A stretch of DNA of 64,000 nucleotides from NCBI GenBank assembly GCA_902767315.1, contig CACXHB010000015.1, forward strand, positions 31,056 to 95,055. The letters run 5' to 3'. This DNA is from an uncultured Eubacteriales bacterium. GTDB taxonomy: Bacteria > Bacillota > Clostridia > Christensenellales > Aristaeellaceae. The translations under genes and the position numbers were made by a program. A model generated the notes under the pieces. It made no database searches. It worked only from the letters and a program-made list of their open reading frames with translations, and had not been told where the DNA came from. Numbering within the stretch: position 1 is the first letter of the stretch; every line of letters starts with the position of its first letter. This document shows positions 42,445 to 51,692 of the stretch, piece after piece.

Positions 42445-44439
42445 TTACTCCGCGAAATACAGATCCTCCAGGAAGTAATTCAGCGAATGGGTTACCACGT
42501 CCGTGGGCACGTTGCGCAGATCGGCGTTCAGCACCACGATGCCGTTGACATATTCCAGGGGCCGGATGATGTAGCAGTTTTCGTCCATGTAATTGAGAAT
42601 ATCTGGACGTACTACTTCGGACACCTGATCCAGCGTGTTGGTCATCAGGCCGAAGATGTTCTTAATCAGCTGACGATCCTCTTCCTTTTCGGGAATCAGA
42701 TAGGTCTTGGCGGCCTCTTCATCCTCAGGGCAGCCGGCGTTGTACCAGTCGCTCCACAGGGGCGCCCAGACCTCGATGCTGTAGGAACCGCCAAAGTGCC
42801 AGATGATGCTGTGGGCGGCCCACACGCAGCGGGCGGGCACTTCGTTGGCAGCGATAGAGGTGTTCAGAAGGGTGCTTTCGGTGGTATAGCCCGTGGCGCG
42901 AATGCCGATTTCCGCCAGATATTCCACATACAGTTCCGTGGTGGGCACGATGTCGCTGGCTTCCGCCGCGTTCCAAATCTGGAAGGCAAAGGGCAGTCCG
43001 GAGGGAGATTCGCGGTAACCATCGCCATCGACGTCCTTCATGCCGATTTCGTCCAGCAGCGCGTTGGCGGCTTCCACGTCGTTGGTGCACAGGGTGCCTT
43101 CCCGCACCGCGCCCAGGTTGTGATACACCGTGTCCAGAATTTCCTCTGCGTCGATGGACATGGCGATGGCCTGACGGAAACGCAGATCCTGAATCACTTC
43201 CTGCCAAGCCCGGCTGGCGTCGTCGTCCTTCACGGTGCCGTCCGCGTTCAGGCCGTAGTTCACGTTCAGGTACAGGTCGGTGGGGGTGTTGCCCTGAATG
43301 CACATCACGGGATTGATGTTGGCCGCCTCGCTGTTTTCCCGATAAAGGGAGATGTTGTCAATGGTGGCGGATTCCCGCAGGAAGTCCACTTCGCCGGTGA
43401 TGACCTTCATCTGCACCATTTCCACATCTTCCACCAGGGTGTTCTGGATATAATCGATATAGGGCAGCTGCTTTCCGTCCGCGTCCACCTTGTGATAATA
43501 GGGATTGCGCTCCCACAGCTGCACGTTGTTCTCGCTGGAAACCATGATCCAGGGATACAGCATGGGGAAGTTTTCTTCCACCAGGCCCGGGAACTGCTGC
43601 GTGGTCAGGCAATCGACGGGGTCGGTGATTTCCCAGGTGGTCACGTCGATCTGGTTGAATACGTAAGTCCAGACGCCCTCTTCCGTTACGTCGTCATAGC
43701 CGATGGCCGTGGCAAAGGGCTGAAGGAATTCGTAATACGCTTCCAGAGAACCATGGCATTCTTCCGCGAAATCCTTGTGGAAGGGCTTCAGGTAATAGGC
43801 CGGCTTGATGAAATCCGCGTAGCCATTGAAGCCCGCCGCGGACAGATAAACACACAGCGCGCCGTAGGGACCGGGGAACTTCAATTGGAAGGTCATCTCG
43901 TCGATGACGCTGAATTCAAAGGGAACGCCGTCCACCGTCATCCAGGCGGAGATGCTGGGGGTCAGTTCTTCGTTGAAAATGAAATGTTCCACGGTGAAGA
44001 CCACGTCGTCCATGGTCACTTCCACGCCGTTGGACCACTTCAGCCCCTTGCGCAGGGTGAAGGTGTAGGTGGTGCGGTCGTCGCTGATCTGATAATCCGC
44101 CACCAGGTTGGGCTGTACCACATCGGAGTTCATGCTCTGCATGGTCAGCAGGTTTTCCGTCATGCCCACGAACACGTCGGGGTTCCAGTTCACCTGGGCA
44201 AAAACCGTCCGCAGGGTGCCGCCGTAAACGCCGCTTTCGTATTCCAGCTGCTCGGCGGGATAGTCGTCATTGGCCAGCCGGGGATTTTCAGGCAGACGCT
44301 CTTCCACCGGGGGCAGCTGACCGGCCTGTACCCGTTCCGCCAGCATGGGGGCCTCGATGTATTCACCTTCCGCCAGGGCCGGGGCGCACACCGCGGCAAA
44401 GGCCAGCATCAGCGCCAGAAACAGGGCAAATTTCTTCAT
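42445..44439 (-). CDS. Family 5 (peptide/opine-type) extracellular solute-binding protein
   Basis: Long binding protein of 664 residues. Signal peptide 1-23 (KKFALFLALMLAFAAVCAPALA, cleavage before EGE), no lipobox cysteine. Family features: TYTFTLRKGLKWSNGVEVT, MDDVVFTVEHF, IAMSIDAEEIL and PFAFQIWNAAEASD. GAGGAGGACGG precedes the ATG at 44439. No permease or ATPase genes lie nearby, so it must serve a transporter encoded elsewhere. Confidence 0.88.
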   Translation of the reverse strand: MKKFALFLALMLAFAAVCAPALAEGEYIEAPMLAERVQAGQLPPVEERLPENPRLANDDYPAEQLEYESGVYGGTLRTVFAQVNWNPDVFVGMTENLLTMQSMNSDVVQPNLVADYQISDDRTTYTFTLRKGLKWSNGVEVTMDDVVFTVEHFIFNEELTPSISAWMTVDGVPFEFSVIDEMTFQLKFPGPYGALCVYLSAAGFNGYADFIKPAYYLKPFHKDFAEECHGSLEAYYEFLQPFATAIGYDDVTEEGVWTYVFNQIDVTTWEITDPVDCLTTQQFPGLVEENFPMLYPWIMVSSENNVQLWERNPYYHKVDADGKQLPYIDYIQNTLVEDVEMVQMKVITGEVDFLRESATIDNISLYRENSEAANINPVMCIQGNTPTDLYLNVNYGLNADGTVKDDDASRAWQEVIQDLRFRQAIAMSIDAEEILDTVYHNLGAVREGTLCTNDVEAANALLDEIGMKDVDGDGYRESPSGLPFAFQIWNAAEASDIVPTTELYVEYLAEIGIRATGYTTESTLLNTSIAANEVPARCVWAAHSIIWHFGGSYSIEVWAPLWSDWYNAGCPEDEEAAKTYLIPEKEEDRQLIKNIFGLMTNTLDQVSEVVRPDILNYMDENCYIIRPLEYVNGIVVLNADLRNVPTDVVTHSLNYFLEDLYFAE

Positions 44440-44477
44440 GTTCCGTCCTCCTCGTTCCTCCAAATTGAGTTGTGCTA

Positions 44478-44506
44478 ATTATACCTCATTTAATTCATAT
44501 TTTCAA
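44478..44506 (-). promoter_or_regulatory. Promoter of the family 5 binding protein
   Basis: Minus-strand TTGAAA (44501-44506), 17-bp spacer, TATAAT (44478-44483), in an AT-rich stretch. Confidence 0.85.
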
Positions 44507-44534
44507 CATATAATTTAATTTCGCAACTTTGTAT

Positions 44535-44564
44535 TAAAAAACCGCCTCTCCGAAGAGAAGCGGT
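44535..44564 (-). terminator. Terminator of the M18 aminopeptidase
   Basis: Minus-strand arms with one mismatch (44555-44564 and 44541-44550) then six T. Confidence 0.8.
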
Positions 44565-44581
44565 CGCAAATTGATTTAAAT

Positions 44582-45976
44582 TTATCCCCGGGCAGCCTGA
44601 CGCATGAAGGCGGTATAGGCCTTCACCGCCTCATACAGGTCGGCCTTGTTGATGATTTCCTGAGGCGCGTGCATGGACAGCACCGGCACGCCGCTGTCAA
44701 TGACCTCCATGCCATACAGGGCGCAGATGTACGCGATGGTTCCGCCGCCGCCTACATCCACCTTGCCCAGCTCGGCGGTCTGCCAGTTCACGCCGTTATC
44801 GTCCATGATCTTCCGCAGCCGGCCGATGAATTCGGCGTTAGCGTCGTTGGAGCCGGACTTGCCCCGAGCGCCGGTGAACTTGTTATAGCACACGCCGTTG
44901 CCCAGAATGGCGGCGTTCTTCTTTTCAAAGGCGGAGGCGTACAGGGGATCGAAGCCCGCGCTCACATCGCAGGAAAGCATCCGGCAGGCGGCCAGCGCCC
45001 GGCGCAGGGTCAGTTCACTGTACTGATCGTACGTCAGGTTCACCAGTTCCGCCATGGCGTTTTCGAAATAATGGGCCTGCATACCGGTAGCGCCCACGCT
45101 GCCGATTTCTTCCTTGTCCGCCAGCAGGCAGCAGCAGGTGTATTCCGGCTCTTCCTCCAAAGAGAGAATGGCCCGCAGAGAGGCATACGCGCACACCCGG
45201 TCGTCGTGGCCGTAACCCAGCAGCATGCTGCGATCCAGGCCGAAATCCCGGGTCCTGCCCGCGGGCACGGCTTCGATTTCGGCGGAGAGCATGTCCTCTT
45301 CCTCGATGCCGTACTTGTCCGCCAGAATCTTCAGAAGGCCCGCCTTCACCGCGTCCTTTTCCTCACCGTCCAGGGGCTTGCCGCACAGGATGATGTCCAG
45401 ATTCTCGCCGGAAATGGCCTCGGCGGCCTTTTTCGCCATCTGTTCGCCGGAGAGGTGAATCAGCAGATCGGAAATACCCACCACCGGGTCGTCTTCGGCT
45501 TCGCCGATCACAATTTCCACCACCGTGCCGTCCTTTTTCGCCACCACGCCGTGGAGGGCCAGGGCCCGGGCCACCCAGTGGAATTTCTTGATGCCGCCAT
45601 AGTAATGGGTGTCAGCATAGGCCAGGGAGGTGTCCTCATAGAAGGGATTCTGCTTAATATCGATGCGGGGGGAATCGATGTGTGCGCCCACGATGTTAAT
45701 TCCCTTTTCCAGGGGCGCCTTGCCCAGATGGAACAGCATCACGGCCTTGCCCATGCAGTTGACATACACCTTGTCTCCGGCCTTCAGCTTCTTCCCGGCG
45801 GCTACCGCCTCGGCCAGGTCGATATATCCGGCTTCCCGGGCCTGCGCCACCGTTTCCTTCACGCATTCCCGCTCGGTTTTTCCGCCGTCCAGATAAGCGC
45901 GATAGCCCTTGCTCACGTCCTCCAGCGCCTGCAAATCCTTTTCGTCATAAGTGGTCCACGCATTTTTGCGTTCCAT
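44582..45976 (-). CDS. M18 family aminopeptidase
   Basis: Cytoplasmic dinuclear-zinc aminopeptidase of 464 residues, releasing N-terminal residues from peptides. Zinc and catalytic blocks: VGAHIDSPRIDI, the Asp near HYYGGIKKFHWVARAL, DKEEIGSVGATGMQAHY, SCDVSAGFDP and PVLSMHAPQEI. The start is the ATG at 45976 behind AAAGGAGG. Promoter is perfect and back to back with that of the methyltransferase. Confidence 0.93.
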   Translation of the reverse strand: MERKNAWTTYDEKDLQALEDVSKGYRAYLDGGKTERECVKETVAQAREAGYIDLAEAVAAGKKLKAGDKVYVNCMGKAVMLFHLGKAPLEKGINIVGAHIDSPRIDIKQNPFYEDTSLAYADTHYYGGIKKFHWVARALALHGVVAKKDGTVVEIVIGEAEDDPVVGISDLLIHLSGEQMAKKAAEAISGENLDIILCGKPLDGEEKDAVKAGLLKILADKYGIEEEDMLSAEIEAVPAGRTRDFGLDRSMLLGYGHDDRVCAYASLRAILSLEEEPEYTCCCLLADKEEIGSVGATGMQAHYFENAMAELVNLTYDQYSELTLRRALAACRMLSCDVSAGFDPLYASAFEKKNAAILGNGVCYNKFTGARGKSGSNDANAEFIGRLRKIMDDNGVNWQTAELGKVDVGGGGTIAYICALYGMEVIDSGVPVLSMHAPQEIINKADLYEAVKAYTAFMRQAARG

Positions 45977-46021
45977 GGTAATTCCTCCTTTGAAAACAAC
46001 GGATAGCATCCTTTGCCTTCG

Positions 46022-46050
46022 ATTATATCCCCCAAATCCGCCCCTGTCAA
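46022..46050 (-). promoter_or_regulatory. Promoter of M18 aminopeptidase
   Basis: Minus-strand TTGACA (46045-46050), 17-bp spacer, TATAAT (46022-46027), a perfect match. Confidence 0.88.
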
Positions 46051-46053
46051 CCG

Positions 46054-46082
46054 TTGACATTCCCGCCCGGGAAGACTATGAT
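46054..46082 (+). promoter_or_regulatory. Promoter of RNA methyltransferase
   Basis: TTGACA (46054-46059), 17-bp spacer, TATGAT (46077-46082). Its -35 box is only 3 bp from that of the divergent aminopeptidase promoter. Confidence 0.85.
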
Positions 46083-46123
46083 AAATAAGACGCAAAATTC
46101 AACGAAAGCGCGGGATCAACGCC

Positions 46124-46948
46124 ATGACGGATTTCATCGAAATCACAGACCTTTCCGCCCCGGAACTGGCCCCCTATTTTCAGCTTACCACCCGGCAGAT
46201 GCGCAGCCGGCAGCGCCCGGAAAACGCACTTTTCGTGGCGGAAAGCCCCCACGTGATCGAGGCGGCGCTGGAGGCGGGCTGCGCCCCCGTTTCCATGCTG
46301 CTGGAAAAAAAGCAGGCCCTTTCCCACCCGGCGCTGATGGCCCGGTTTTCCGAAACGCCGATCTACACCGCCCCGCGGGAGGTGCTGAAATCCCTCACCG
46401 GCTACGAGCTGACCCGGGGGATTCTGTGCGCCTTCCGCCGGCCCGCGCCGGTTCCGGCGGAGCGTATTCTCTCCACCGCCCGGCGGGTGGCCGTGCTGGA
46501 AGGCATTGTGGACCCCACCAACGTGGGGGCGCTGTTCCGTTCCGCCGCGGCGCTGGGCATGGACGCGGTGCTGCTCTCCCCCACCTGCTGCGACCCGCTG
46601 CACCGGCGCTCCGCCCGGGTGAGCATGGGCGCGGTGTTCCGCATTTCCTGGGCCGTTTTGGGCGGCGAGCCCTGGCCCAATTCCGCCATGGAGGAATTAA
46701 AGGGGCACGGCTTTGCCGCCGCGGCCATGGCCCTTTCCCAAAGCAGCGTCAATATTGACGACCCCGCCCTGCTGGCCGAACAGAAGCTGGCCCTGTTTCT
46801 GGGCACGGAGGGGAACGGACTGGCGGCAGAAACCATCGCCCAATGCGATTACACCGTGTGCATCCCCATGGCCCACGGCATGGATTCCCTGAACGTGGCC
46901 GCCGCCGGGGCCGTGGCCTTCTGGCAGCTGGGCCGCGGCGGCTTCTGA
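46124..46948 (+). CDS. TrmH/SpoU family RNA 2'-O-methyltransferase
   Basis: SPOUT methyltransferase of 274 residues acting on rRNA or tRNA ribose. N-terminal substrate-binding part (MRSRQRPENALFVAESPHVI), then the knotted domain: EGIVDPTNVGALFRSAAALG, LFLGTEGNGL and CIPMAHGMDSLNVAAAGAV. The three family motifs are complete. The RNA target is not clear. Confidence 0.92.
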   Translation: MTDFIEITDLSAPELAPYFQLTTRQMRSRQRPENALFVAESPHVIEAALEAGCAPVSMLLEKKQALSHPALMARFSETPIYTAPREVLKSLTGYELTRGILCAFRRPAPVPAERILSTARRVAVLEGIVDPTNVGALFRSAAALGMDAVLLSPTCCDPLHRRSARVSMGAVFRISWAVLGGEPWPNSAMEELKGHGFAAAAMALSQSSVNIDDPALLAEQKLALFLGTEGNGLAAETIAQCDYTVCIPMAHGMDSLNVAAAGAVAFWQLGRGGF

Positions 46949-46968
46949 TTTCGTCTTTTTGCAAAAAA

Positions 46969-47012
46969 GCGCCCGCCGACGCCGCGATTTCTCGCAGAGC
47001 GCCGGCGGGCGC
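46969..47012. terminator. Strong hairpin terminator
   Basis: Arms of 14 bases with one mismatch (46969-46982 and 46999-47012); minus strand continues with TTTTTT. Shared by the methyltransferase and the converging binding-protein gene. Confidence 0.8.
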
Positions 47013-47020
47013 AGCGTGTG

Positions 47021-49288
47021 TTACTGGTTTTCCTGCATCATCATCTGCAGTTTGCCGTCCATTTCCTTCAATGCGGTGGCGCCGTCACAGGTGCCTTCCA
47101 TGCATTTCTGCAAAATGGGCCCCAAATCCTCCGAAATGCTCAGCCCCAGATACCGGGCGGGCAGCACGTACTGTTCGTTCTGCTGGTACTGCTTCACCGC
47201 GTCTTCGGAAATATCCCAGTAGAATTTTTCCATAATCCAGTCTCGAGAAGCCTGCGCGTCCTCCAGCTGCTGCTGATAGCCCGCCTTTTCGTCCTCGTCC
47301 TTGGCGTTATCCAGCCCTTCCTGAATCATGGCGATTTCCGCGTCGTTGTCGGCGATCAGTTCATCCGCGTTTTCCGTCTTCACGCCGCCTTCCCAATCCC
47401 GGCAGAAGTTCACCCGGGTGGTGTCCGGCAGTTCGTCAATGAGCGTCGCCAGGAATTCCTCGGCGGCCTGGGGATTGCGGGAATAGGGATTCACCACCGC
47501 CACGGTAATCTCCGCGGGGGTCATGGGCTCTCCGCCCTCTTCCAGACTCAGCATCAGCGGCACAAATTCCGTCGTACCCTGGCTCACGTTCACATTGCCA
47601 TATGTGTCGAACAGATACATGTCGTCGTTGTAGTCTCCCTCGTCGTCTCTTGAGGCCTTCGCTCCCAGGGCTTCAAAGTCGATACCGGCCAGCGTATCCA
47701 GCATTTCCGCCATTTCCGGCGTGTTCAATTCGCCCGTGCCGGTTTCGTGAATTTTCTGGCAGGCGGCACTCAGTATCAGTTCCGCCAGATCATCGCGGAC
47801 AAACGAAACCCACTGGTCCGCACAGAACGCCGTATAATCCGTATCCTCCAGCCGGGGCGCCAGATTCGCCAGGAACCGCACCATTTCCGGCCAGCTGGCA
47901 GGCAGGTCCTCCGTCGTATAGCCCAATTCTTCCAATACGTTGGGGTTATAGGCGATGGTGTAACATCCCATCTCCAGCGGCAGCGCCACCACGTTTCCAT
48001 CCAGCGTCACCGCGTCCATGAAATTGGGATACAAAGTCGCCACGAAATCCTGAATCGCTTCGTTTTCCATGGGCCGCAAAAATCCCCGATCATACAGCGC
48101 GCCGTATTCAGAGGAATTCACCTGCAGAATGTAGATATCATAATCGTCCGAATGCGCGTTCAGCGCCCCGGTAAGATCAAATTCCACTTCGCTGCGTCGA
48201 TCAATACGCACGCTGGATCCCGGATTGGTCTGGCTAAATTTTCTGGCGGCATAATCAAAATATTCCTGTGCGCTGCCATACACGGTGATTTCCTGATTCT
48301 CCGTAGTGACTTCTTCGCTTCCTGTCAGGCTGCAGCAGAACAGCATCACCCCATCACTGGTAATATAATGCCCGTCACTGGTCAAAAAGCCCTGACGCAT
48401 CGGTCCCATCGCGCTGCCGGTATATTGAATTTGTAAATTTGCCACAACTTCCATCGAATTCACATCCATATCGGTAATTCGATAAACCGATCTTTCCTGT
48501 GTGAAATACAGTTCCGATTTTTCTCTGTCATATGCATAACCAAAGGATTCGTCGGCCATATTCAGGGACACAACGGCCAACTCTGTCAGCTCATGTTCTT
48601 CCGGATTCAATTCATAAAAAACGAGTTCACCCATTTCATCCGTCATTACTGCAGATGCCAGCAAAACAGTTTCGTCTGTATACGGCATCATACCGACAAT
48701 ATTCAAAAATCGGTATTCATCGTCGGCTTCATAAACCCGGGCTTCTTCTTCGTCAGTATCGTATACAACCAGTATATTATATATACCGCTATCATCAAAT
48801 ATTTCCGTCCGCCCCAGATAGAACTGGTTGAAGGGCATCAGATTTGAAAAAAAGGGCTCCGAAAGCTCGCCTTCGACAGCTTCTTTGAACGGAAACCGCG
48901 CCTTTTCTTCAAAAGTCACTTTCTCGTCGGTGATCACTGCCTGATATACGCAGAAATCTTCTCCATTCACCCAAGTCCAGATATTTTCGCCATCGGAATA
49001 TACATCGGAGACACTGATTGCTTCACCTAAAACGTCCAGAGAAAATTGATATGGCTCGATTTTCTCATTATAAGGGGATTCCACACAGCTATAACCATTC
49101 CGCTCTTCACCGTTTTCATTGCCATACGTAAACAGATATACCTTATCGTTTGCAACCGCAAAACTGAATTGTGTATTATTTTCTATGGAGCCTTCATAAT
49201 CTTTGCTGTCAAACAGCAAATTTTCCGATGTTGCGCCAATGGAAAACAATATCGCCAGCAGACATACCCACGCCAAGGTCTTCTTCAT
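47021..49288 (-). CDS. Chimeric secreted protein: propeller-like N-terminus plus family 1 solute-binding domain
   Basis: Protein of 755 residues. Signal peptide 1-20 (TLAWVCLLAILFSIGATS), no lipobox. Residues ~25-330 form repeated short beta-blades (for example FSFAVANDKVYLFTYG, YDREKSELYFTQERSVYRI) resembling a beta-propeller. From ~335 a solute-binding fold follows (YFDYAARKFSQTNPGSSVRI, DIYILQVNS, VALPLEMGCYTIAYNPNVLE), with an inserted Glu-rich coiled segment near 640-690. DNA for the N-terminal half is clearly more AT-rich than the rest. GGGGTGG precedes the ATG at 49288. No transporter genes adjoin. Confidence 0.8.
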   Translation of the reverse strand: MKKTLAWVCLLAILFSIGATSENLLFDSKDYEGSIENNTQFSFAVANDKVYLFTYGNENGEERNGYSCVESPYNEKIEPYQFSLDVLGEAISVSDVYSDGENIWTWVNGEDFCVYQAVITDEKVTFEEKARFPFKEAVEGELSEPFFSNLMPFNQFYLGRTEIFDDSGIYNILVVYDTDEEEARVYEADDEYRFLNIVGMMPYTDETVLLASAVMTDEMGELVFYELNPEEHELTELAVVSLNMADESFGYAYDREKSELYFTQERSVYRITDMDVNSMEVVANLQIQYTGSAMGPMRQGFLTSDGHYITSDGVMLFCCSLTGSEEVTTENQEITVYGSAQEYFDYAARKFSQTNPGSSVRIDRRSEVEFDLTGALNAHSDDYDIYILQVNSSEYGALYDRGFLRPMENEAIQDFVATLYPNFMDAVTLDGNVVALPLEMGCYTIAYNPNVLEELGYTTEDLPASWPEMVRFLANLAPRLEDTDYTAFCADQWVSFVRDDLAELILSAACQKIHETGTGELNTPEMAEMLDTLAGIDFEALGAKASRDDEGDYNDDMYLFDTYGNVNVSQGTTEFVPLMLSLEEGGEPMTPAEITVAVVNPYSRNPQAAEEFLATLIDELPDTTRVNFCRDWEGGVKTENADELIADNDAEIAMIQEGLDNAKDEDEKAGYQQQLEDAQASRDWIMEKFYWDISEDAVKQYQQNEQYVLPARYLGLSISEDLGPILQKCMEGTCDGATALKEMDGKLQMMMQENQ

Positions 49289-49326
49289 GGAATCCACCCC
49301 TTTCAAAATTCCCATTTTCTACGCGT

Positions 49327-49355
49327 ATTATAACACGTCCTTCTTATATTGTAAA
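49327..49355 (-). promoter_or_regulatory. Promoter of the chimeric binding protein
   Basis: Minus-strand TTTACA (49350-49355), 17-bp spacer, TATAAT (49327-49332). Confidence 0.8.
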
Positions 49356-49407
49356 TATTATATTTCCGTATTAAGAACATATGCAAAACGCATAGCAAAA
49401 CACCCGG

Positions 49408-50241
49408 CTATTCCGCCGGGCGTGTGCGCGTCACTGGGATGGTGATTTCCGTGACGAATTTCTCCGTGTCTTCTGTAAGGCCGTTGTCGATCAGCGTGAT
49501 TTCCCGGGAAAAGCCGGCCGCCGTCCAGCCCTCCCGGGCCATGTAGTCCATCAGTTTCCGATATTGTGCCGGTGCCTGAGGGTGGCTGCCCCGGAAGCGC
49601 ACCTGCACGCATTCCCCCGCCGGGATTCGGATGATCTTCCCATGGAATCTGTCCTCTTCCTCCAGCACCAGAAAGATACCGTCGTATTCCTCGAATCTGC
49701 CCGCCTGCAGCTTCTCCGGCGACAGGCTTACCCCCACTTTTCCCAGGAAAATCGCGGTTTCCCGCTGCTCCCGGTCCAGGGCGCGGATGGACTGCTCCAT
49801 GTCCAGAAAGCTGTGCAGCCGCAGCTCCTGACGCATCCACACCAGGCGGCATTCGGGCATGGGCCTTTGCCGAATTTCCCCCAGGGACGCGTCCTGGGCT
49901 TCCTGCAATTGCCGCAGCCGCCGGTCGATTTTCGCCTCGATGCGCATCAGCTCCCGGCGCTTTTCTGCCACGGCGGCCTTCTGCTGGCGCAGCTTTTCCT
50001 CCATTCGGTCTACGTCCCGGTTGCGCAGAAAGTCCGCGATTTCCGGAAGGGGCATGTCCAGCGCCCGGAGATAGCGAATGGTATTCAGGATTTCGAACTG
50101 CCGGGGGCCGTAATATCGATACCCGGTTTCCGAATCCACCCGTTCCGGAATCACCAGCCCCAGATCCTCATAATGCCGCAGGGTGCTGACGCTCAGGTGA
50201 AACTGCTTCGCCACCGCGCCGATGGGCAACAGCTTATCCAT
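49408..50241 (-). CDS. MerR-family regulator with effector domain
   Basis: Regulator of 277 residues. N-terminal winged helix LPIGAVAKQFHLSVSTLRHY, linker helix, and a long coiled coil (about 80-120); the C-terminal part is GyrI-like ligand-binding (from GIFLVLEEEDRF to TEITIPVTRT), as in BmrR. It likely senses drugs exported by the MATE pump encoded just upstream, whose stop it overlaps by 8 nt. The pump promoter carries a matching operator. Confidence 0.9.
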   Translation of the reverse strand: MDKLLPIGAVAKQFHLSVSTLRHYEDLGLVIPERVDSETGYRYYGPRQFEILNTIRYLRALDMPLPEIADFLRNRDVDRMEEKLRQQKAAVAEKRRELMRIEAKIDRRLRQLQEAQDASLGEIRQRPMPECRLVWMRQELRLHSFLDMEQSIRALDREQRETAIFLGKVGVSLSPEKLQAGRFEEYDGIFLVLEEEDRFHGKIIRIPAGECVQVRFRGSHPQAPAQYRKLMDYMAREGWTAAGFSREITLIDNGLTEDTEKFVTEITIPVTRTRPAE

Positions 50242-51580
50242 GCAGCGCCGCCTCCCGGCTTTTCCGCCGCATCCACATCAGCAGCCCCACGCACACCAGC
50301 ACCGACACCAGCGAGCCCAGGGCCGTGGCCAGACCCATGGGGAACAGGGTCTCCGGGAACAGCCGGCTGGCCAGATACGCCCCCGGCACCCGCACCAGCG
50401 CCACGGCGACGATATTATGCAAAAAGGAAAATTCCGACCGGCCGCAGGCGCAGAAATATCCGCTGCAGCTGAAGTGCACCCCCGCCATGGCGCAATCCCA
50501 GATATAGCCCCTGAGATATTGACCGCCTGCCGCCGTGGCCGCCGCGTCCGCGGTAAACAGGCCCACCATGCCCTCCGCGATCCACTGAACCGCAACGCCC
50601 ATCACCAGCCCGAAGCCCAGGGCAATTCCGATGGCGTATTTCAGCGTGGACAGGGCCCGCTGGGGCTTGCCCGCGCCGATATTCTGGGCCCCCAGGGCCG
50701 AAACCGTGGACAGCATGGAGGAGGGCACCAGAAACAGGAAGGAAATGATCTTTTCCACAATGCCCACCGCCGCCGCGTCGGTAAGGCCCCGGCGATTGGC
50801 GATGATGGTAATCAGGATAAAGGCCACCTGAATCAGCCCATCCTGCAGAGCCACAGGCACGCCAATTTTCAAAATTTGCCCCATGACGGGCCGCTTCGGG
50901 CGGAAATCTCCCCGCTGCAGCTGCATCTCCCGCCGCCGGCGATAAATCATGCCCAGAGAAAAAGCCACGCTGATTCCCTGAGAAAGGGTGGTGCCCAGGG
51001 CCGCGCCCACCGGGCCCAGGCGCAGCGCACCCATGAACAGATAATCCAGGGCGATATTGCAGGCGCAGGCCACGGCGATGAAAAGCATGGGGCTTTTGGA
51101 ATCCCCCATGCCCCGGAAAATGGAGCTGATGATATTATAGGCAGTAATAAAGGGAATGCCCAGAAAGCAGACGGTGAGATACCGCCGGGCCCCCGCCACG
51201 GCCTCCGCCGGCGTGGACATGACCCCCACGATGGGACCCACGCACGCAAGCAGTACCGCCGTCAGCACCACAGAAAGCCCCATAAACAGCACGGTGGTAT
51301 TGCCGATATTCTCCGCCATTCGCCGGCGGTTTCGGCCGCCCACCGCCTGGGCGATGGTCACCGTGGAGCCCATGGCAAGGCCCACGATCATCACCGTGAG
51401 CATGTGCATCACCTGGCTGCCGATGGACACCGCCGTGGTGCCGGCCACGTTTTCATATTGGCCGATGATAAACAGATCCGCCATGCCGTACAGGGTCTGC
51501 AGAAAATACGACAAAAGATAAGGCAGCGAAAAGCGCAAAATACTTTTAGGCACGCTTCCCTCCGTATAATTTCTTTCCAT
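50234..51580 (-). CDS. MATE family efflux protein (operon with MerR)
   Basis: Twelve-helix antiporter of 448 residues. Features: RFSLPYLLSYFLQTLYGMAD, GQYENVAGTTAVSIGSQVMH, SSIFRGMGDSKSPML and MVGLFTADAAA. It is the first gene of a two-gene operon with the MerR regulator, a typical drug-responsive unit. The ATG at 51580 follows GGAAGGGAGCG. Confidence 0.93.
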   Translation of the reverse strand: MERNYTEGSVPKSILRFSLPYLLSYFLQTLYGMADLFIIGQYENVAGTTAVSIGSQVMHMLTVMIVGLAMGSTVTIAQAVGGRNRRRMAENIGNTTVLFMGLSVVLTAVLLACVGPIVGVMSTPAEAVAGARRYLTVCFLGIPFITAYNIISSIFRGMGDSKSPMLFIAVACACNIALDYLFMGALRLGPVGAALGTTLSQGISVAFSLGMIYRRRREMQLQRGDFRPKRPVMGQILKIGVPVALQDGLIQVAFILITIIANRRGLTDAAAVGIVEKIISFLFLVPSSMLSTVSALGAQNIGAGKPQRALSTLKYAIGIALGFGLVMGVAVQWIAEGMVGLFTADAAATAAGGQYLRGYIWDCAMAGVHFSCSGYFCACGRSEFSFLHNIVAVALVRVPGAYLASRLFPETLFPMGLATALGSLVSVLVCVGLLMWMRRKSREAALHG

Positions 51581-51612
51581 ATGGCACGCTCCCTTCCGCT
51601 CTTATGTCCTCT

Positions 51613-51643
51613 ATAGTAAACTCTACAATAGATGTAGAGTCAA
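51613..51643 (-). promoter_or_regulatory. MerR-type promoter/operator of the MATE-MerR operon
   Basis: Minus-strand TTGACT (51638-51643), a 19-bp spacer and TACTAT (51613-51618). The dyad ACTCTAC-7-GTAGAGT (51620-51640) fills the spacer. Over-long spacer plus dyad is the hallmark of MerR control. Confidence 0.85.
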
Positions 51644-51663
51644 GCCCTTTTCAAAAAATAAAC

Positions 51664-51692
51664 TTGACAGAAGCGGGGTTTGGAATTATCAT
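51664..51692 (+). promoter_or_regulatory. Promoter of the TetR gene
   Basis: TTGACA (51664-51669), 17-bp spacer, TATCAT (51687-51692). Confidence 0.8.

Noticed and set aside
42220..44478. Plus-strand frame of 752 codons
   Set aside because: Antisense of the family 5 binding protein, which has a signal peptide, promoter and family motifs.
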